Shown here piece after piece: positions 24,580 through 38,198 of a stretch of DNA of 64,000 nucleotides. The stretch comes from Numida meleagris (lineage: Eukaryota > Chordata > Aves > Galliformes > Numididae): the NCBI RefSeq assembly GCF_002078875.1, contig NC_034412.1, forward strand, positions 82,725,575 through 82,789,574. The letters run 5' to 3'. The notes beneath the pieces are model-generated. The model had not been told where the DNA came from. It made no database searches and was given only the letters and a program-made list of their open reading frames with translations. Position 1 is the first letter of the stretch; the number at the start of each line of letters is the position of its first letter. Made by a program: the position numbers and the translations under genes.

Positions 24580-24800
24580 TACTTCCTTTGTTTATAGAAG
24601 AAGTATATGGGTAGATTGCTAAACTCATTGCAATATTTTTAGCTGGACTCCTTGCTTCAAATAGTATTTGTTCATATCTTTTTGCCAAGAGTTGCATATC
24701 TGCTGTAAACAGGCATTCCGACCGAGCTGATACTTTGTGTGTTTGCTTCCTCCCAAGCAAGGCTTGCTTTCCTGGCTGCGCTGTGTAAACAAGCCGGCAT
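24580..24800. promoter_or_regulatory. Candidate forkhead-rich intronic element
   Basis: Two exact TGTAAACA forkhead core sites lie 80 bp apart (24,704-24,711 and 24,784-24,791), with a third related word, TTTGTTTA, at 24,587-24,594. The stretch also keeps CpGs (TTCCGACCGAGC, GCCGGCATGC). The cluster suggests a FOX-responsive enhancer. Confidence 0.3.
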
Positions 24801-27339
24801 GCATCCTCAGTCTGCTGGGTGCTCTTTTCCAAAAGTGGCTCCTACTGAGGGCCTCAGGGTGACCCTGGTGGGATGCAGTGGCGGATAGTTTGTGGCCTCC
24901 AGAAATGGCTGAGGTAGGACAGTGCCTGTTGGCCTTACATATTAGGTAGAAATAGTGGAAGAAACCTCTCTGAAATCCTGGCTGAAATCTCCTTAGGATT
25001 GTGTGTTTTCCCAGTATGTTCTTGCTGGCCTTGGTCCTGGTGAGTTCAGGGCAGACAGAAAGTGCTTCATTGCCAGAATACTGTTTCCATTTCTGTTACG
25101 TTCTGAAGAGCAGAGGTGTCCTCCTACACTCAAGCCTGAAGTTACTCATCTAAGCCAAAGGGTACTCTTGGTGCTTCTGAGGTAACAGGATCAGTTAGAG
25201 CCACCTGAGGACAACAAACATTGGGATGGGAACAGCTGATGCTTCTGAGACAGCTCTGTCACTTCTGTGCCGTATGGGGCTAGTGAAAAATCACTGACCT
25301 GGAAAAATAAGACCTTTGCAGAAATAAAATACTCAGTTTCGGTGGCCAAAGTGTGTTGGTAGTATAGAGTCCTTGCAATAGCCATAAATTTTACAGGAGC
25401 AGGCTGTCTTGTCCATGAGACATGGGCTCCCTGAGCACTGCCTTGCTGCTCCATCGACAAAAAGCCACACGGTGAGCCTCCTGGCCAGGCTGCTGTTCCC
25501 CTTTGCAGCATGCAGGCTTGAAGCTTGAGGCTGAGTGTAGGTGGCTTATTTTTTATGAATAACTCATCAGTATTTTTCATAACTCTGCAGCCTGTGTAGG
25601 TATCAGACGAGACCAGACCTGCTCCTTAAGGTCTTCTGATGTCAGTACTCACATCCAAGTACTTAGCTGGGGCAGTCACAACTCGCAACTGACACACCAA
25701 AGTCATAACTGTACATGGGTTTCTAACTGTGCTTAAACTCTGCTGCCTGAGTTCCTGCAAAATGAATAGAGAGATTGTTGTACCCTTCCAAGTATTTGAT
25801 AAATTAGAACATTGCTGCAATAACTCTCAGGGTGATTGGCAGTACCTGCTGGTACCCTTTGTGCCACAGTCAGCTTGCCAAGCCTGGTTAGATAAACAGA
25901 AACTAGTTCAAATCTGTCTGTACCATTTGTGTGTATGGTTCAAGAGGGAAGACGGAAATGAGATCTCTGAGTACAGTTTTGTGATCAGGTTGGTCTGGTA
26001 CAGCAGATTCAATATCTGTCCAGATCCTACCCATGATACAACTACTGGCTGCAGACTAGAGCATCCTTCATGACCCAAAAGGGTTGCATAGGTTAGTTGC
26101 TTGACCTTGTCTGTTGCATCCATAGAAACATTGAATGTGTATAGCAGTGATCACATCTGGACACCCCTGCTTAATACAGATGCAGGGGTGGGCCAAATCG
26201 TAGACCCACTGTGCTAATTCTTCAGAAACTTAATAAATGGATGAACCAAGTGTCCTTGTTTGAGTGTTACCACATGCAGTTTTCCAACATACTTTTTTTC
26301 TTTGGCCTTTCAAACGCTTGCCTTTTCTAATTGATTTTTTTTTATTTGGTTATTTGGTGAAGTAGTAAATTGATTGGGGGAGTTATGACTTTCTCAATAT
26401 ATTGCATATTTGCATTATTTCATGTATCTTATTGTGATTTGTGTTCTAGTTGTGTAGTTTTGCTTCAGCCATTAGCAGAACATTGTATCAGAGAAAGACT
26501 TGCCATCTGTTCTAGAGCAGAATACAAAGATTTCTGAAATATTAATAACCACATTATACAAAAAGAAATATTCTAAATCTTTAACTACAGCAGTCACATG
26601 GAGAGAGGAAAAAGCCCAGAAAACAGAAAAGAGTGAAACTTTCTCGTGTTATTATTTAAGCTGGAGCACTCTCACTTTATCCCTCAGGAAGAAAGCCAGC
26701 AGCACTGGTATTCCTGACCATCTCCTTTTGTATGAAATAGAGGACCTCCAGTTTTGGGTGTGATAGGCAAGGCAAGTGTGAAACCTGTTTTGCTTTTAGG
26801 TTTGCAAACTGGATATGTATATATATGTATATATGTATGTTTACAACTGATGAAAGGGAATATGAAGTGTCATATACTCAGTCCCCCATATTCTAACAGT
26901 AACTTGCCACTGTTATCATCTTCAGTAATTCTCGTTTCTACTTTAAGCACTAAAAATCTTATTACATTATTCCATTTCACATCACAATACTGTTATTGTG
27001 ACTACTCACCATCATTAAGTAAAAGCAAGGTAGTTCCTTTACAGCAAATGAAAATTCTTCCTGTTGAAGTCATCCAGCATCTTGCAGGACTGTCTTTCCT
27101 TTGGTACTTGGCCAGCCTTTATTCACCTTTCTTCTGTGCCATACCACAATGATAAAAACATCCACAGCTTATAGATTCTATATGTGCATTTGCAACCATA
27201 CTGCTTGCTTTAGTGGTTGAAGGCAACACAATAGCTCTATCACTTCTACCTAGACTTAATCACTGGAATATCAGTTAACCCTTAGGGTAATTGGGTAATA
27301 ATGTTGTTGATGTGATCTGAAGTATCATTTTAAGCAATT
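24801..27339. other. Intronic DNA, no gene recognised
   Basis: There is nothing identifiable except a TATG/ATGT microsatellite at 26,813-26,841. ORFs of up to 132 codons are present but without known similarity. Confidence 0.5.
26813..26841. repeat. (TATG)n-like microsatellite
   Basis: Interrupted TATGTATATA units form a short alternating purine-pyrimidine tract. Confidence 0.8.
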
Positions 27340-27920
27340 AGAAGTTCATATATAATGTGCTGCAATTATGCATTATATAGCGCATCTATCTGTTTTACAG
27401 AGCAAAAATTACCATATGTTTTGTGGGAAGCTTGGCATTTTGCACCGACCGGCGTTCTGCTTGTATTTACGAACAGCATGCCTGTAAACTGTGGTAATAA
27501 CTCTTTGAAGGCCACACCTATGCATGCTGTCAATTATGTTAAAAAGCAAAGGCCCATTTTAATGAATGTGTTGGCATGAATAATGGGACATGAAAAGCCA
27601 GCACGCTGGGTAAAGGTTCATTACCTGAGCGCAACAAATGCTACATGCAGAATTTCCATGACTATGCACTGGAGTTTAACAGTGAATGTTCCTTGGCTGT
27701 GCTTGTGCTCTTTATGTGTTTGTGTGAATGTTTGATCACCGAAATGTAATTCTCATGAATAATTGCGGAATGCAAATTTCAAGTTGTGAAGCATTCTGGA
27801 TAGAAGTTGCTTGTTTTATATGGGCTAAGCTGAAAGGCACTTTCCTGTTTTTAGTTTCCAGAGCCTTCAAGATAGAACCACGATCTTTAGAAATTCAGTA
27901 CACCAGAGACAAATCTCCCG
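27340..27920. promoter_or_regulatory. Candidate conserved enhancer with octamer and homeodomain sites
   Basis: This is the most enhancer-like stretch of the intron. It contains the exact octamer ATGCAAAT (27,770-27,777), TGTCAATTATG around 27,527 (a PBX/MEIS-like TGTCAA joined to a homeodomain CAATTA), TTATGCATTATATAG near 27,367, TTTTAATGAATG and ATGAATAATGGG near 27,557-27,580, and ATGAATAATTGCGG near 27,756. CpGs are kept in GCACCGACCGGCGTTC. No splice-flanked exon is recognised. Confidence 0.4.
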
Positions 27921-28379
27921 TTGCTTTGCAGTGATGACTGACTAGTGTATGCATATAAAGCAAATTAATGTCAATGAGTGGTGGCAATGGGAAAATTAAA
28001 GATCAGGATATATGATGTACTCACAGATTTCTTTTTCTTAGGGTAAGGTGCTATTTACATTTTTAAAGTAACTGCACAGTAATAAGAAAAAATAGGTGAA
28101 AAAGTGAAAAGCTTCCCGACATTTTCAGCTCTAGTTCCATCTATGCTCATCCAGTCAAGGATGAGAAACCCACAATATATGACCACTTGCAGTATATATA
28201 CTTAATAGAATATTACATGCTTACAGCAGACTATGTTATGAAAGACAAGCAAATATATGTCTTAAGTTTGACTAATTAATGCATTCAAGTAAGTTGTTAT
28301 TAATTCCTATCAACTCTGAGTAAAAAGAAGAGTGGAATTCACAAAATTTATAATTTGATATGAATTATTAGCTCAGCTC

Positions 28380-28720
28380 TTTTTGGTACATCTTAACACT
28401 GTGTCAGGGTTAATAATGCAAAGTAAAAAGATCGTTCAAGACACCAGCACACTGAGTACATCTCTCCTGTGACAGTGCCGCAGGATTATTTAACACCCAC
28501 ATCAAGAGCATCCTGAAGCAGCCGAGTTACCCCTTGACTGATTGTTTCATCCAGAGGATGATTTTCATCAGAATACTCAGTGTCGCTGACTTCCTCGTGC
28601 AGGCGGTATGAGCTCTGGTATGTAACCTGAAGCCACAACTTGCGTGTCTAGACTGACAAGAATCCCTCCATTGAGCCACTGTGACACCTTGTGGCTTAGG
28701 AAATAACACAGCACAAAACT
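28380..28720. promoter_or_regulatory. Candidate conserved intronic element
   Basis: The segment contains GGTTAATAATGCAAAG, AAGATCGTTCAAG, GTGCCGCAGGATTATT and AGTGTCGCTGACTTCC. CpG retention and homeodomain-like words set it off from its surroundings. The evidence is compositional only. Confidence 0.22.
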
Positions 28721-29704
28721 AGCGGGTAGAATCCAGAGGGTAGTGGTTATCGATAAATGCCCTCCCTTACAAGTATCAACAGAAGTCTCTTGGCTGGATT
28801 GCTCTACTCTGTTTCCTTGATACAGTTAAATTAATCAGTACTGGGCTCATTTCTGTTCAGGGTCCTCATAACACGTATTTGAAGTGTCATAAGATGGGCC
28901 ATCACAAAGTCTGATTTGCTTTTATCTCCAGTGCTCTGATGTTTGCTCATCATTCAGATTACATAAAGAAACACGGTTATAGCTGCAGTACAGAGCAAAT
29001 ATTTTATTTGTTTGCAGCCATTAATTTGGTTAACCAAAAGAATGCTTGGAAGGGAGTAAAGTACGTTTTGGTGCTGGGTATGTTTGAACAGTGTAGTTGA
29101 ATGAAGATATAGCAAGCATTTGGTAGTGAGTGCACAGCTCTGTAATACCCTGAATTTGAGGTGTTTCATCTGTGGATAACTCATTACAACAAAGTTATAT
29201 TTTTATGAGTTATTCTTGATAAACTTAAAATTGAACCAATACTGCATCGAGCTGAGGTGTAACTCCGTAGCTGTAAAGGCTCAGGACCTCACAGAATCTG
29301 GCTGTGCTCTCTGTCACTTCTTGCATCTTCATACAAACACATCCATTGTTTCTTCCATGATGATCACAAATGTTTGAGGGGAGTTTCCAAAAACTCACAC
29401 ATTAGGTCCCATAGTGCTTTCCTTTACCCCAGTACTTGTAAAAAACTTGTCAGCAATTGGGCTGAAATGGCAGGGGGTCCCCATCCTTCTGTTGCCCATT
29501 ACCTTCTGGTATGTCCATAGTGCTGTCACTTGAACACAGCAGGTAGACACATGTGCCCAAAGTTGCATTGAACTGGATGCAGTGGGAAGAGAACAGCAGA
29601 GTGCTCAGTGCATGCAATCTATCTTATTTCGCATGGAGGTCTTTTCATTCTTTGCCGAGCACTTAAAGTTGAGGGTGGCTACTGATGTTCATCCACACCT
29701 ACGT

Positions 29705-29775
29705 CTTCATTATATTTATTATAAGATTTATTTATATTATAAATATGTATATTGTAATATTTAATTATAAGATTA
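29705..29775. repeat. AT-rich low-complexity patch
   Basis: About 70 bp consist almost only of A and T in irregular TTATA/TATTA units. Confidence 0.7.
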
Positions 29776-32700
29776 TTGGGGCTGGGAAACATCTTCTCAG
29801 TTCTTGTACAGTGCTAGCACAGCGTAGTTCTGGTCTGTATTTTCCACTTCTCTTTGGTACTGTGCTGTATATTGTAACTAAGTGAAGGATAAAAGTAGAT
29901 AATAATATTTAAAATTCTTTCAAACCCAAATTTAAGTATAGCACATTCATTTTGATTTTACAAATCAAATGTTTTAATTGATATTACATATATTTATGCA
30001 CCACAAAGAATTATGTGACTAGAAGTGCCATTATACAGCAGATTCTTGGAAGATGGCTGTTTAATGTTATTAACACATCTCATTACTTCTCAAATAATTC
30101 AGCATGCTTGTGCAAACCTACTGGCTTTGCCAAGAAAGTACAAATGTATTTTAGGGTAGCATTCGGCTGGTTGATTTGTACATCTGATACTATTATTAAA
30201 TCTATTCCTTTTAAAGTGTGATTCTTCAGTAGTTTCGTGTCAATCAGAGAAGCTCATTCCAAGTCCATTTTTTCGTAACAGTGGAAGAACAACTTATCTT
30301 AAATTCCACAAGAAAAGCATGTTCTTCTCAATGAGGACTGGTGTTGGGGAATATGTATCTTATTTCAAAAGGATTTGGGGTGGAAATATTGTAACGTCTT
30401 GTTATAAATAAATAGAGATGAACCACAGAGGTTGTTCTAAGGAAGAAGGGCAACAATTATTTTTTTCTTTTATTGTTTGCACTCTACTGATTTAATTAGC
30501 CAGTGAGAACAAACACACTTTGAATATTAAAAAGACAAAATTAACTTTCCCCTCCCCCTTCCCCACATCTGTTGCCTTTTGGAGACGGCTCGCAGTACCA
30601 AAACTATCCAGTGCCTAATGGATTTTGCTGTCTAACAGACATTACCTGTATTTGCTTGCTAATAAAGGAGCTAGTTGTAAATATTTTATTCCACTTGTGA
30701 GGGAAAGAGGCTGTTTAAGTTGTCAGTTGGAAAGAAAGTGGGCTACCTTAAGCAGAACTGAGACAGTCTTGATGTGTTACACAAGTGAAGGTAGTTACAG
30801 ATACATTTCTGAATGGTGATCTAATAGCACTCTTAATGATTACTGCACTGTAGAAAGATAAGTTGTTCCTGAGGCTGCTTCGGGTTGAGAATAGTCCTGT
30901 GAGGGGTTATACGTTGGTCAGGAGCAGGACAGCATGAGTGGGTAAAAACTGCCAAAATGATCTCTGCTATACTTCATTATGCTCCTGCCTTCTGCAGTAT
31001 GACTTAGAAGCACTGAATTTCAATAGGGAAGGGAAGCAGTGCCCTGCACCTCTGCTGGGCGAGGCCTGCCCCTGCACAGGAGCCTTCCTGCTAACCAGTC
31101 TGGAGTGTGGAAATTAATGCCTCATCCCGAGCTGAGGTCCTGCAGAGCCAAAGGATGCTTCTCCTGCTCAGCGTCCATCCTGGTTGGGCTCTTGTACCCT
31201 CTACAGACCCCAGAACTCTCTTAGTTTTGTTAACACAGCATCTTAAGACAGCAGTGAAAAGAGTGTAATTTTTAATAGTTTTCTTCTCACACTTTTTTAA
31301 TGGCAGTATTTTTAATGGCACTGTTTTATTAAAACATTTTTCCTGTTGAGAGGAAAGAACCTTCCAGATTTTGCTGAAGGTGGCCTTTTACAAACACAAT
31401 TACCTATATAATTTTCAAGATTATTATTAGGAGGTATATAACACTATTAGGACCATGGAAACTTGGACAAACCCACCTGGTGTGCAAATTTTGTTAGCAG
31501 AATAGCTGCGCTAAGCTTGAGAACGCCGAGTGTGATTATAAGAGTCAACTGAGAAATATAAATTGGGAGCTCAGCCCAGCAGTCTTTCCCTTCCTTAGAG
31601 ATTGATGGCACACAGATGCACGATTGCAAATAACGCACTGTTTGTGGGCCAGCAGTACTATTTTTTTTTTGTTTGTTTTGCTTTGTGGTGTTTTGTTTTT
31701 TTTCCTAATCTGTTTTTGTCTCTCACAAGCTTCCTAGGTTTGTTTCAGGCAGATCTTCCTGCTTTGTAACTGCAGTGTCCTATCCCAGGCAAAGTTTTCC
31801 TGTTTACAGCAGTGGAACTAGCGTTTGGCCCAGTGTCTGGATGTGCCAGATATGTCACTGCCAGATTTCTGCAGAAGCTGATTCAGTAAAAATTTGGGTT
31901 TGAGACCTATCTATTCTAATAGAGTAAACAGTTATAGGTGACTCAGGGATGGGTTTGAGGCACCTTAAATGATGAGAAGGGCATATGCAACTTTTAAGTG
32001 TGGTTCATAGTTGTCTATGTGATAACGTTGTGTGTTCAGGGACTTAGATTATGTTTCTGCTTATCATTTCACAAATGCCAAAGGTATAACAGAAAGTATT
32101 GTTAAAAACAGCAGCACTCACGATCAGGGAATACTGAGTAGCAAAGCAGATAACAAGAAAGGGGGAAAGTCTTCAATCAGAAGTTTAACTGGAGAGAGAT
32201 GAATGGCACATAAATTAGCAGAATAACAGTTAGGTCTGGCAATCTGTGGGAAGTAAATCATTCAGCTGAGCTTATCCACACTCTTTGAAAGTGGACTCCA
32301 AAGTCTACATTGTTAGCTGTATTAATAAATAACCAATTTTAAAAAAAATTGTCATTAGCTTTCATCTTCATTTGTTTGGCTTTAATGCCAATCAACAACA
32401 AATCCTGGACATCCATAGTTAATATTTTTCAACATTTCTCTCAAACAGCCGCTTTACTGAGAAGGGGAAAGGAGGCAATTAAATGAAATTCATAGCCTTT
32501 TAGCATCTGATCAGCCTGCAATGGGCAGCATGTGTGGTTTGTGGCTGCTGAGCTGGCAGACTTGCAGCCTTGGTGTGACGTCAAGTGCACACATCACGGA
32601 TTTGTGTAAGCTAAATGTGGGCTTTCAGAACCCATCCCTCTCCTGGTTGCCTTTATTTAGGGGCCATGGCCTTCACCCAGAAAATCAGAGTGAAAGAATC

Positions 32701-34859
32701 CAGCCCCTCATTACCATTATGAACTTGTGTGCTTGGCAGCATGGCCTTAGTAATTCAGCAGCTTTTTTTTGTAGATGCATTTTCTGTACAGTGTTTGATT
32801 TGTCTGGTACAGTAAACAGTAACATTGCTTTAATAAGTGACAAATGGATGCAGCTAGTAAATGTTAGTTCTGCTGAAGTAAATAGCAAATTCTTCATTAG
32901 TTTCAACAGCACCAGCACAGTATATTTACCTTAAAATATGAATTCCTTCAGCTTGTTGTTTGTATGAGCCTTTGGAGATCTTTTGCTAAAAAAAATGAGA
33001 TTGAAATAATTATCTCTACAAGCTTTTCTATATGCTGACAAATAGTTACTGTTATGTCATAGTTGTATCTAAAACCTGGGAGTTCGTTTCAGACCATAAA
33101 GTAAGTTTGTAGAAGTGCAGCCACTTGCATTCATGCTTGTCTCCCTTGCATCTACTTCATGATTTATTAATTTGTAGAAATTGCATTTGAAATTTCCAGA
33201 CATCTGAACCTTTTTCAGCATCAAACTGACCACTGATCTTAAAAAAAAATCATCTACATCAGCACCAACTCAATCATTGACAAGGACTGGAGGAAATTAA
33301 ACATCTGGGATCTGTTAAGATTTTTATTTATGCTTTTAAATATTGAAGTGTGTATTGCTGCCTGCCTTTTACGCTTTGAGAATGAATCCATTAAAGAATG
33401 CTCTTAAAACACAATTGTTGCATAGTAAAGTGATTTGGGCTAGAAAGCTGGACACAGCTATGTAAGCGTGGAGGAATCACAAGGAAGTCAATGACTGTGG
33501 TGAACACTGATTGATTTATTTATTGCTGGCATAGAAGACTTTGCCAGATTCTTCCCAAATATAGCAGACTCAAATTCCTAAGTGTCTTCTTGCCAAAAAG
33601 GCTTTGCTCTTGCATTTATCTGTCTTCCATGCACTGTACCTTTGAGGTGCAATCCTGTTGGAGTTTCCAGTCTTCCATGGAAGAATGATGGCCTTAAACA
33701 TTCTCACTACCACAGTTTCAAATAATCCCCTCCTTACACCCTCACCAACAGGCCTGTTGGGACAGTAGCCCAGAGTTTCCTCTGCTGAGTTTAATGCCAA
33801 GCTGCCCACACTTGAGGCAAGCTCCACTATTTCCCTTCAGCTCCTCTGTCAGGGCACAGGATTAGCGGGTTAGGGTCTCTGAGGTGTTCTGTCACCACGG
33901 GAGCAGGGAGATAGTAAATATATTGCTGAACAGCAACAGGAAATGCTGCTACTGGGCTTTTGGTAAGCTGAGTTGAGGAAAAGTGTGGGATATTGTTAGA
34001 TTTTCTGCAGTAAAGCCTTGCATCTGGACTGGAAATTCCAGCAGTGTCATCGTTCAGATGTGTTCTTGTGTTGGGCCTAAATTTGCCAGATTGCAGTCTC
34101 TTTGTGTGGTTTTCTACATAAACTTCTCTGCCTTGTTCCTCTTTAAAATGGTACATTCTGAAGAGTTATGTAGGCTGTGCTGTGGTTAATCAAGTACTTG
34201 CAGATGCCCCTGACATAAAGAGGAGACCCTGGCTAGATTGGTTGCTCTGGGAGCCCATTGCCAGCCTCCCTTGGGGTGTTTGTAACTGAGCCAAGACTGT
34301 AAATGGGCAGGCACCTTAACCAACAGCATGCTCAGCACTGGGATCGTCAGCATCAAAAGCAGAAGGAATAGCTCATGTTAACTCTCGCTAAGTTATTGTA
34401 GCTTATTTTCACTGGAAACAGTCACTGGAGGGAGGAGGTCTTGTGTGCTAACCTGGAGTATTACAGGTGTTTTGGAGGGAGATTATAAATCTTGTTTGGA
34501 GTGACCGGTGGAAAGAGGAGCTCGTTATCAGGTAGCAGTCCTTCTGGAGAGTTTGAGTCTCTTCCATCCAATGGAAAAGCTCTTGTAAAATGTATTCACA
34601 ATTTAGTAAATGGCTTGCTGGTTATACTGGAAACTCTGAACGCACTATCTGCAAGGAACTAATTGGAAACTGTGTCCTTTTGCGGGAAGTGGAAGAAAAT
34701 AGGATGCATACATGCACATAATTGGTGCTTTCAATGTATGTTTCCTGTAATAAGTTTTATCAGAATTTTCCATTTTTCACTTTTGGATTTGAGGAAATAG
34801 GAGAATACTACAGTAAGTGATGAAAGTGAGCTTTAGGAAGGGAAGGGAAGTGTTTTCAG

Positions 34860-35020
34860 AAATGGCTCGCCAGCACGTGTGCCAGGCTTGATTGCTCCTG
34901 AGCAAAATGAGTGCTTAAATAATTTGGACGGTACACCGAAAGCAAAAGGGTTTGTTGATACAATGTACAGTTCGTTTAAAAGGACATCTTGAATTTTTCT
35001 GTGACCTGATGTGGAAGTTG
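34860..35020. promoter_or_regulatory. Candidate intronic element with CACGTG
   Basis: A CACGTG E-box at 34,874-34,879 sits in a patch that keeps several CpGs (GGACGGTACACCGAAAGC, CAGTTCGTTT) and also holds TGACCTGATG, a nuclear-receptor-like half-site. Confidence 0.25.
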
Positions 35021-36309
35021 AAGATTGTATAATGGCCTTAGAGAAGATGATTTACCTAGTTAACCTCTAATCCTTTAATAAACTGTTTAAAACTTGCTTA
35101 GGATGTATCTTAAAGCATAAAATGAAAAATAACTCAGTGGAAAGCTAATATATTATTTATCAACAAATGTTCACTAGGTTACAAAGATTTGAATATCCTT
35201 CAAGATTCCCCTTTGGTTGTTGGCATGACCTACACATGAAAATGTTAGCTATGTCAGCATAAAAATGTAAAGAAAAGTGAAATTAGTTGAAGTTTTACTC
35301 AGAACCTCCATCACTGATGTAGAGAATTACAGTGAATACAAATAATTCCACTGCTGATAATCATTCAGAAGTTCAGTGGTGTGGGTTTGTTGGTTTTGTT
35401 GTTTTTTTAAGTGACATTGCGAGATTTTTTTGACAATTGAAATTGGCATTTCTCATTCATTTACATAGCTGACAATCTTAACATATGCTGTGAATGAAAA
35501 AGACCTTTTAAAAAATCTTTAAGCTAGATCATAGCATGGAAATTCTGCAAAAGCAGACTTTGCTGAACAGTTAGTTGCAGCACTCTTACTAAATGTGTTT
35601 CAATTCATCTTTTGTCACTGAGAAATAGGTACCTTATTAAAGGAGACTACATCCTTTTATGCAAATTTAATGCACTTGGCAGGCTCATCATGATAAATGG
35701 TCAGGATGATATAGTTCATGATGTATCTCTAATCTCTTCTGTGAAGATGTTCATGTCTTGCAGGAAGTGGCCTCTTGAGGAATCAAATCTTTAGAAGTAT
35801 GTGGCAGATGGTGATGTCTGCAGAACCTCATAGATTGCTTTGAAGTCCCTCCAAATGTTGCCCACAGTTAGTGTGTCTGAGCTTTTGCAAGTTCTCTTGC
35901 TTCATCTCTCCTTCACTGTCACCTCTCCTCCTTCCTAAACTTGTGTCCTCAAGTTGTTCTATTGGGAACACACACTGCATTCTTACAGAGTGTATCTCAT
36001 CTTGCTCCCCAGTCCTGTCATATCATTGCCTGCAAAGTTGTTCTTCCATTAGGCATCTTGCATATTTTAAGTGCAGTGGTTTACAACAGGAAAACAATAA
36101 AACAGAACAAGTGTCTTAGAAAAGCCTATCTATCATTCATGCTTTGTGCTCAGTTTCTAAGTGAATCTTTGGAGCCAGCACCAGCATCATGTTAACTAAT
36201 CAATTATAATCATTTACCTATATTAATTGGGCTAACTTGTCTTTAAATTAGTAAAAAGAAATGGTTAAGGTTTAGTGCTGCTGCTACAGTGAATCTGAGG
36301 AAATTGACC

Positions 36310-36328
36310 AATAAAATAAAATAAAATA
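36310..36328. repeat. (AATAA)n simple repeat
   Basis: Short pentanucleotide units of the AATAA type are repeated about four times. Confidence 0.8.
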
Positions 36329-38198
36329 TGCTGCGAAGCTTTGGAAAATGAAACCTAATTTAATAGAATACAGCCAATGAAATAGTTACAGTGTAAAAGT
36401 ATAAAAATACAGGTTGCATATCTGAACAGTTGCCTATTTTCAGATCTGAATATTACTGCTTTATTCAGTGAGTCTTTGTTGATCTGAATTTTGCTGGGTG
36501 CAAGCTTTTTGTATGAAATCCAGTACCAAATTTCACGTAAAATTTTATACCAGTCATGCTCCTTTGTAAAGTTCACATTTTAGAATCAATCTCCTTAAGT
36601 ATTTTTGTTACTTTCTTCACTGTACATAATTTCTGTGTATTAGTTGTAATGTTTTTGTATCTAGGAACTTTCTTGGCATTACTTTTCTCTCAAATGCAAT
36701 TGCCGCAACTCGATCCCTTTAAAATATCTGCATATTTAATGCTTTTTCCATCATGGCCTAATGATTCATACTAAAAACATCTAAAAATCATGTTTTAATA
36801 TTTCAAGTAATAGTTTCAAATTACTGTGCTGTTCCTCAGTCTACTATTTTTTTAATGAAAAAATAAAAAAAGCCCTCAGAACTCTACCACAGGTCTGACT
36901 CAGATGTCCATGATCTAGAAAGGAGTGTTAAGGACTTGAAATATTCCTTGTTAAAATTCTGTTAGTGACTTAAGGAAAAGAAAGATTATGGTGCCTTTTC
37001 TGTCTCTATAGCATTCTGTTTGTTTCTCACTATTGCTGTATCATTTCATCCTGTGGGGATTTATGGAATCACTTAGAATGATTCTAGACTTATAAGAATT
37101 CATTTCTAGAGCGAAGTGTTTTCTGCCTTTACAATGGAAAAAGAAGGTACCAATGATAGTTACAGTCTTTAATTTATATATTCTCATGCCTAATTGGTAC
37201 TTTACAACATGGCCTATCAAAATACTTCTTTCCCCTCCACAAATAATTCTTGCAGTTCTCATCCAGTCCCAACTAACACTTTAATAATGATGTATTCTTG
37301 TACTATATTTTAATAAATTATGGGGTTGAATACAAAGTTAGATTAACCTGAACTCAGAGTGCTTGGCTGAAATGTCGCCCTTAGGTTTATTCCATCGCCA
37401 CTGAACTGGCAAACCATTTGTACATGTAAATGAAATCATAAATATTTACCTGCATCCTGCCTTTTTCATGAGTATAGATTTTTCTGGATGAATATGAGAC
37501 AGATCTGGCAGTTGATTCCATCTATTCTGAAACCTTTGCCGCATGTCAAAGAGACTGTCAGTACCTAAGAGTTGCTGTGCTCTACCACAGATGATATTAA
37601 AGCTTAATCAACAAGACCATTGGAGGCAGTCTGGCTATTATCAGAAGATTCAATTGTTAAAATTTAACCTGTTTTCCAAACGAGCTATTAAAAATATGTC
37701 TGCTTCTCCATGTTTTAGGCTTTCTGGAAGAGCACCTCAAAGACCAATATATTTGCAGTTCTGAATTTTCCAACTTTGGTAATTAAGTTAATTTTATCGT
37801 AGATTTTTTTTTTAATAATAGCAAAGAAAGAAACTTATTTCAGTATTATGCTGATAATCATCGTTGTCATATAGCCATGCTGCAAATGCATATTTAGTAG
37901 AGTGGTTATCAGTCAAGAAACCTGTGTGAGCAGAATGTCCTGAATAAGTACATCCAGTGCAAGCACCTTTTATCTAGGGCAGCTTTTGACTTTGCTTGTG
38001 AGTGAATCGCTCTCTGTTGAACTAGTGATCTTTGGAGGAGAAAAGCTGCTTAACTGGGGGACAAAAAAGAAGTAGGAAGAAGTGTGTCTCTCCCCACTCT
38101 TTTTTAAAAAAGATAATGCCATCACACTAAATGCTTTGCCAGTAGCTAATAGCTGTGTCCACACAACAGCTGTGTCCACTCAAGGGAGCAGCATGAAG

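Larger units (their letters stand above)
27921..38198. other. Intronic DNA, no gene recognised
   Basis: This long AT-rich stretch has no recognisable coding exon or RNA gene. It has an AT-rich low-complexity patch at 29,705-29,775 and an (AATAA)n run at 36,310-36,328. CpG-retaining patches at about 28,380-28,720 and 34,860-35,020 are the only regions that look regulatory. The largest open frame (32,521-32,934) has no known similarity. Confidence 0.5.

Noticed and set aside
24574..24609. ATATACTTC / GAAGTATAT stem-loop as a microRNA precursor
   Set aside because: The stem is only nine base pairs and too short for a pre-miRNA.
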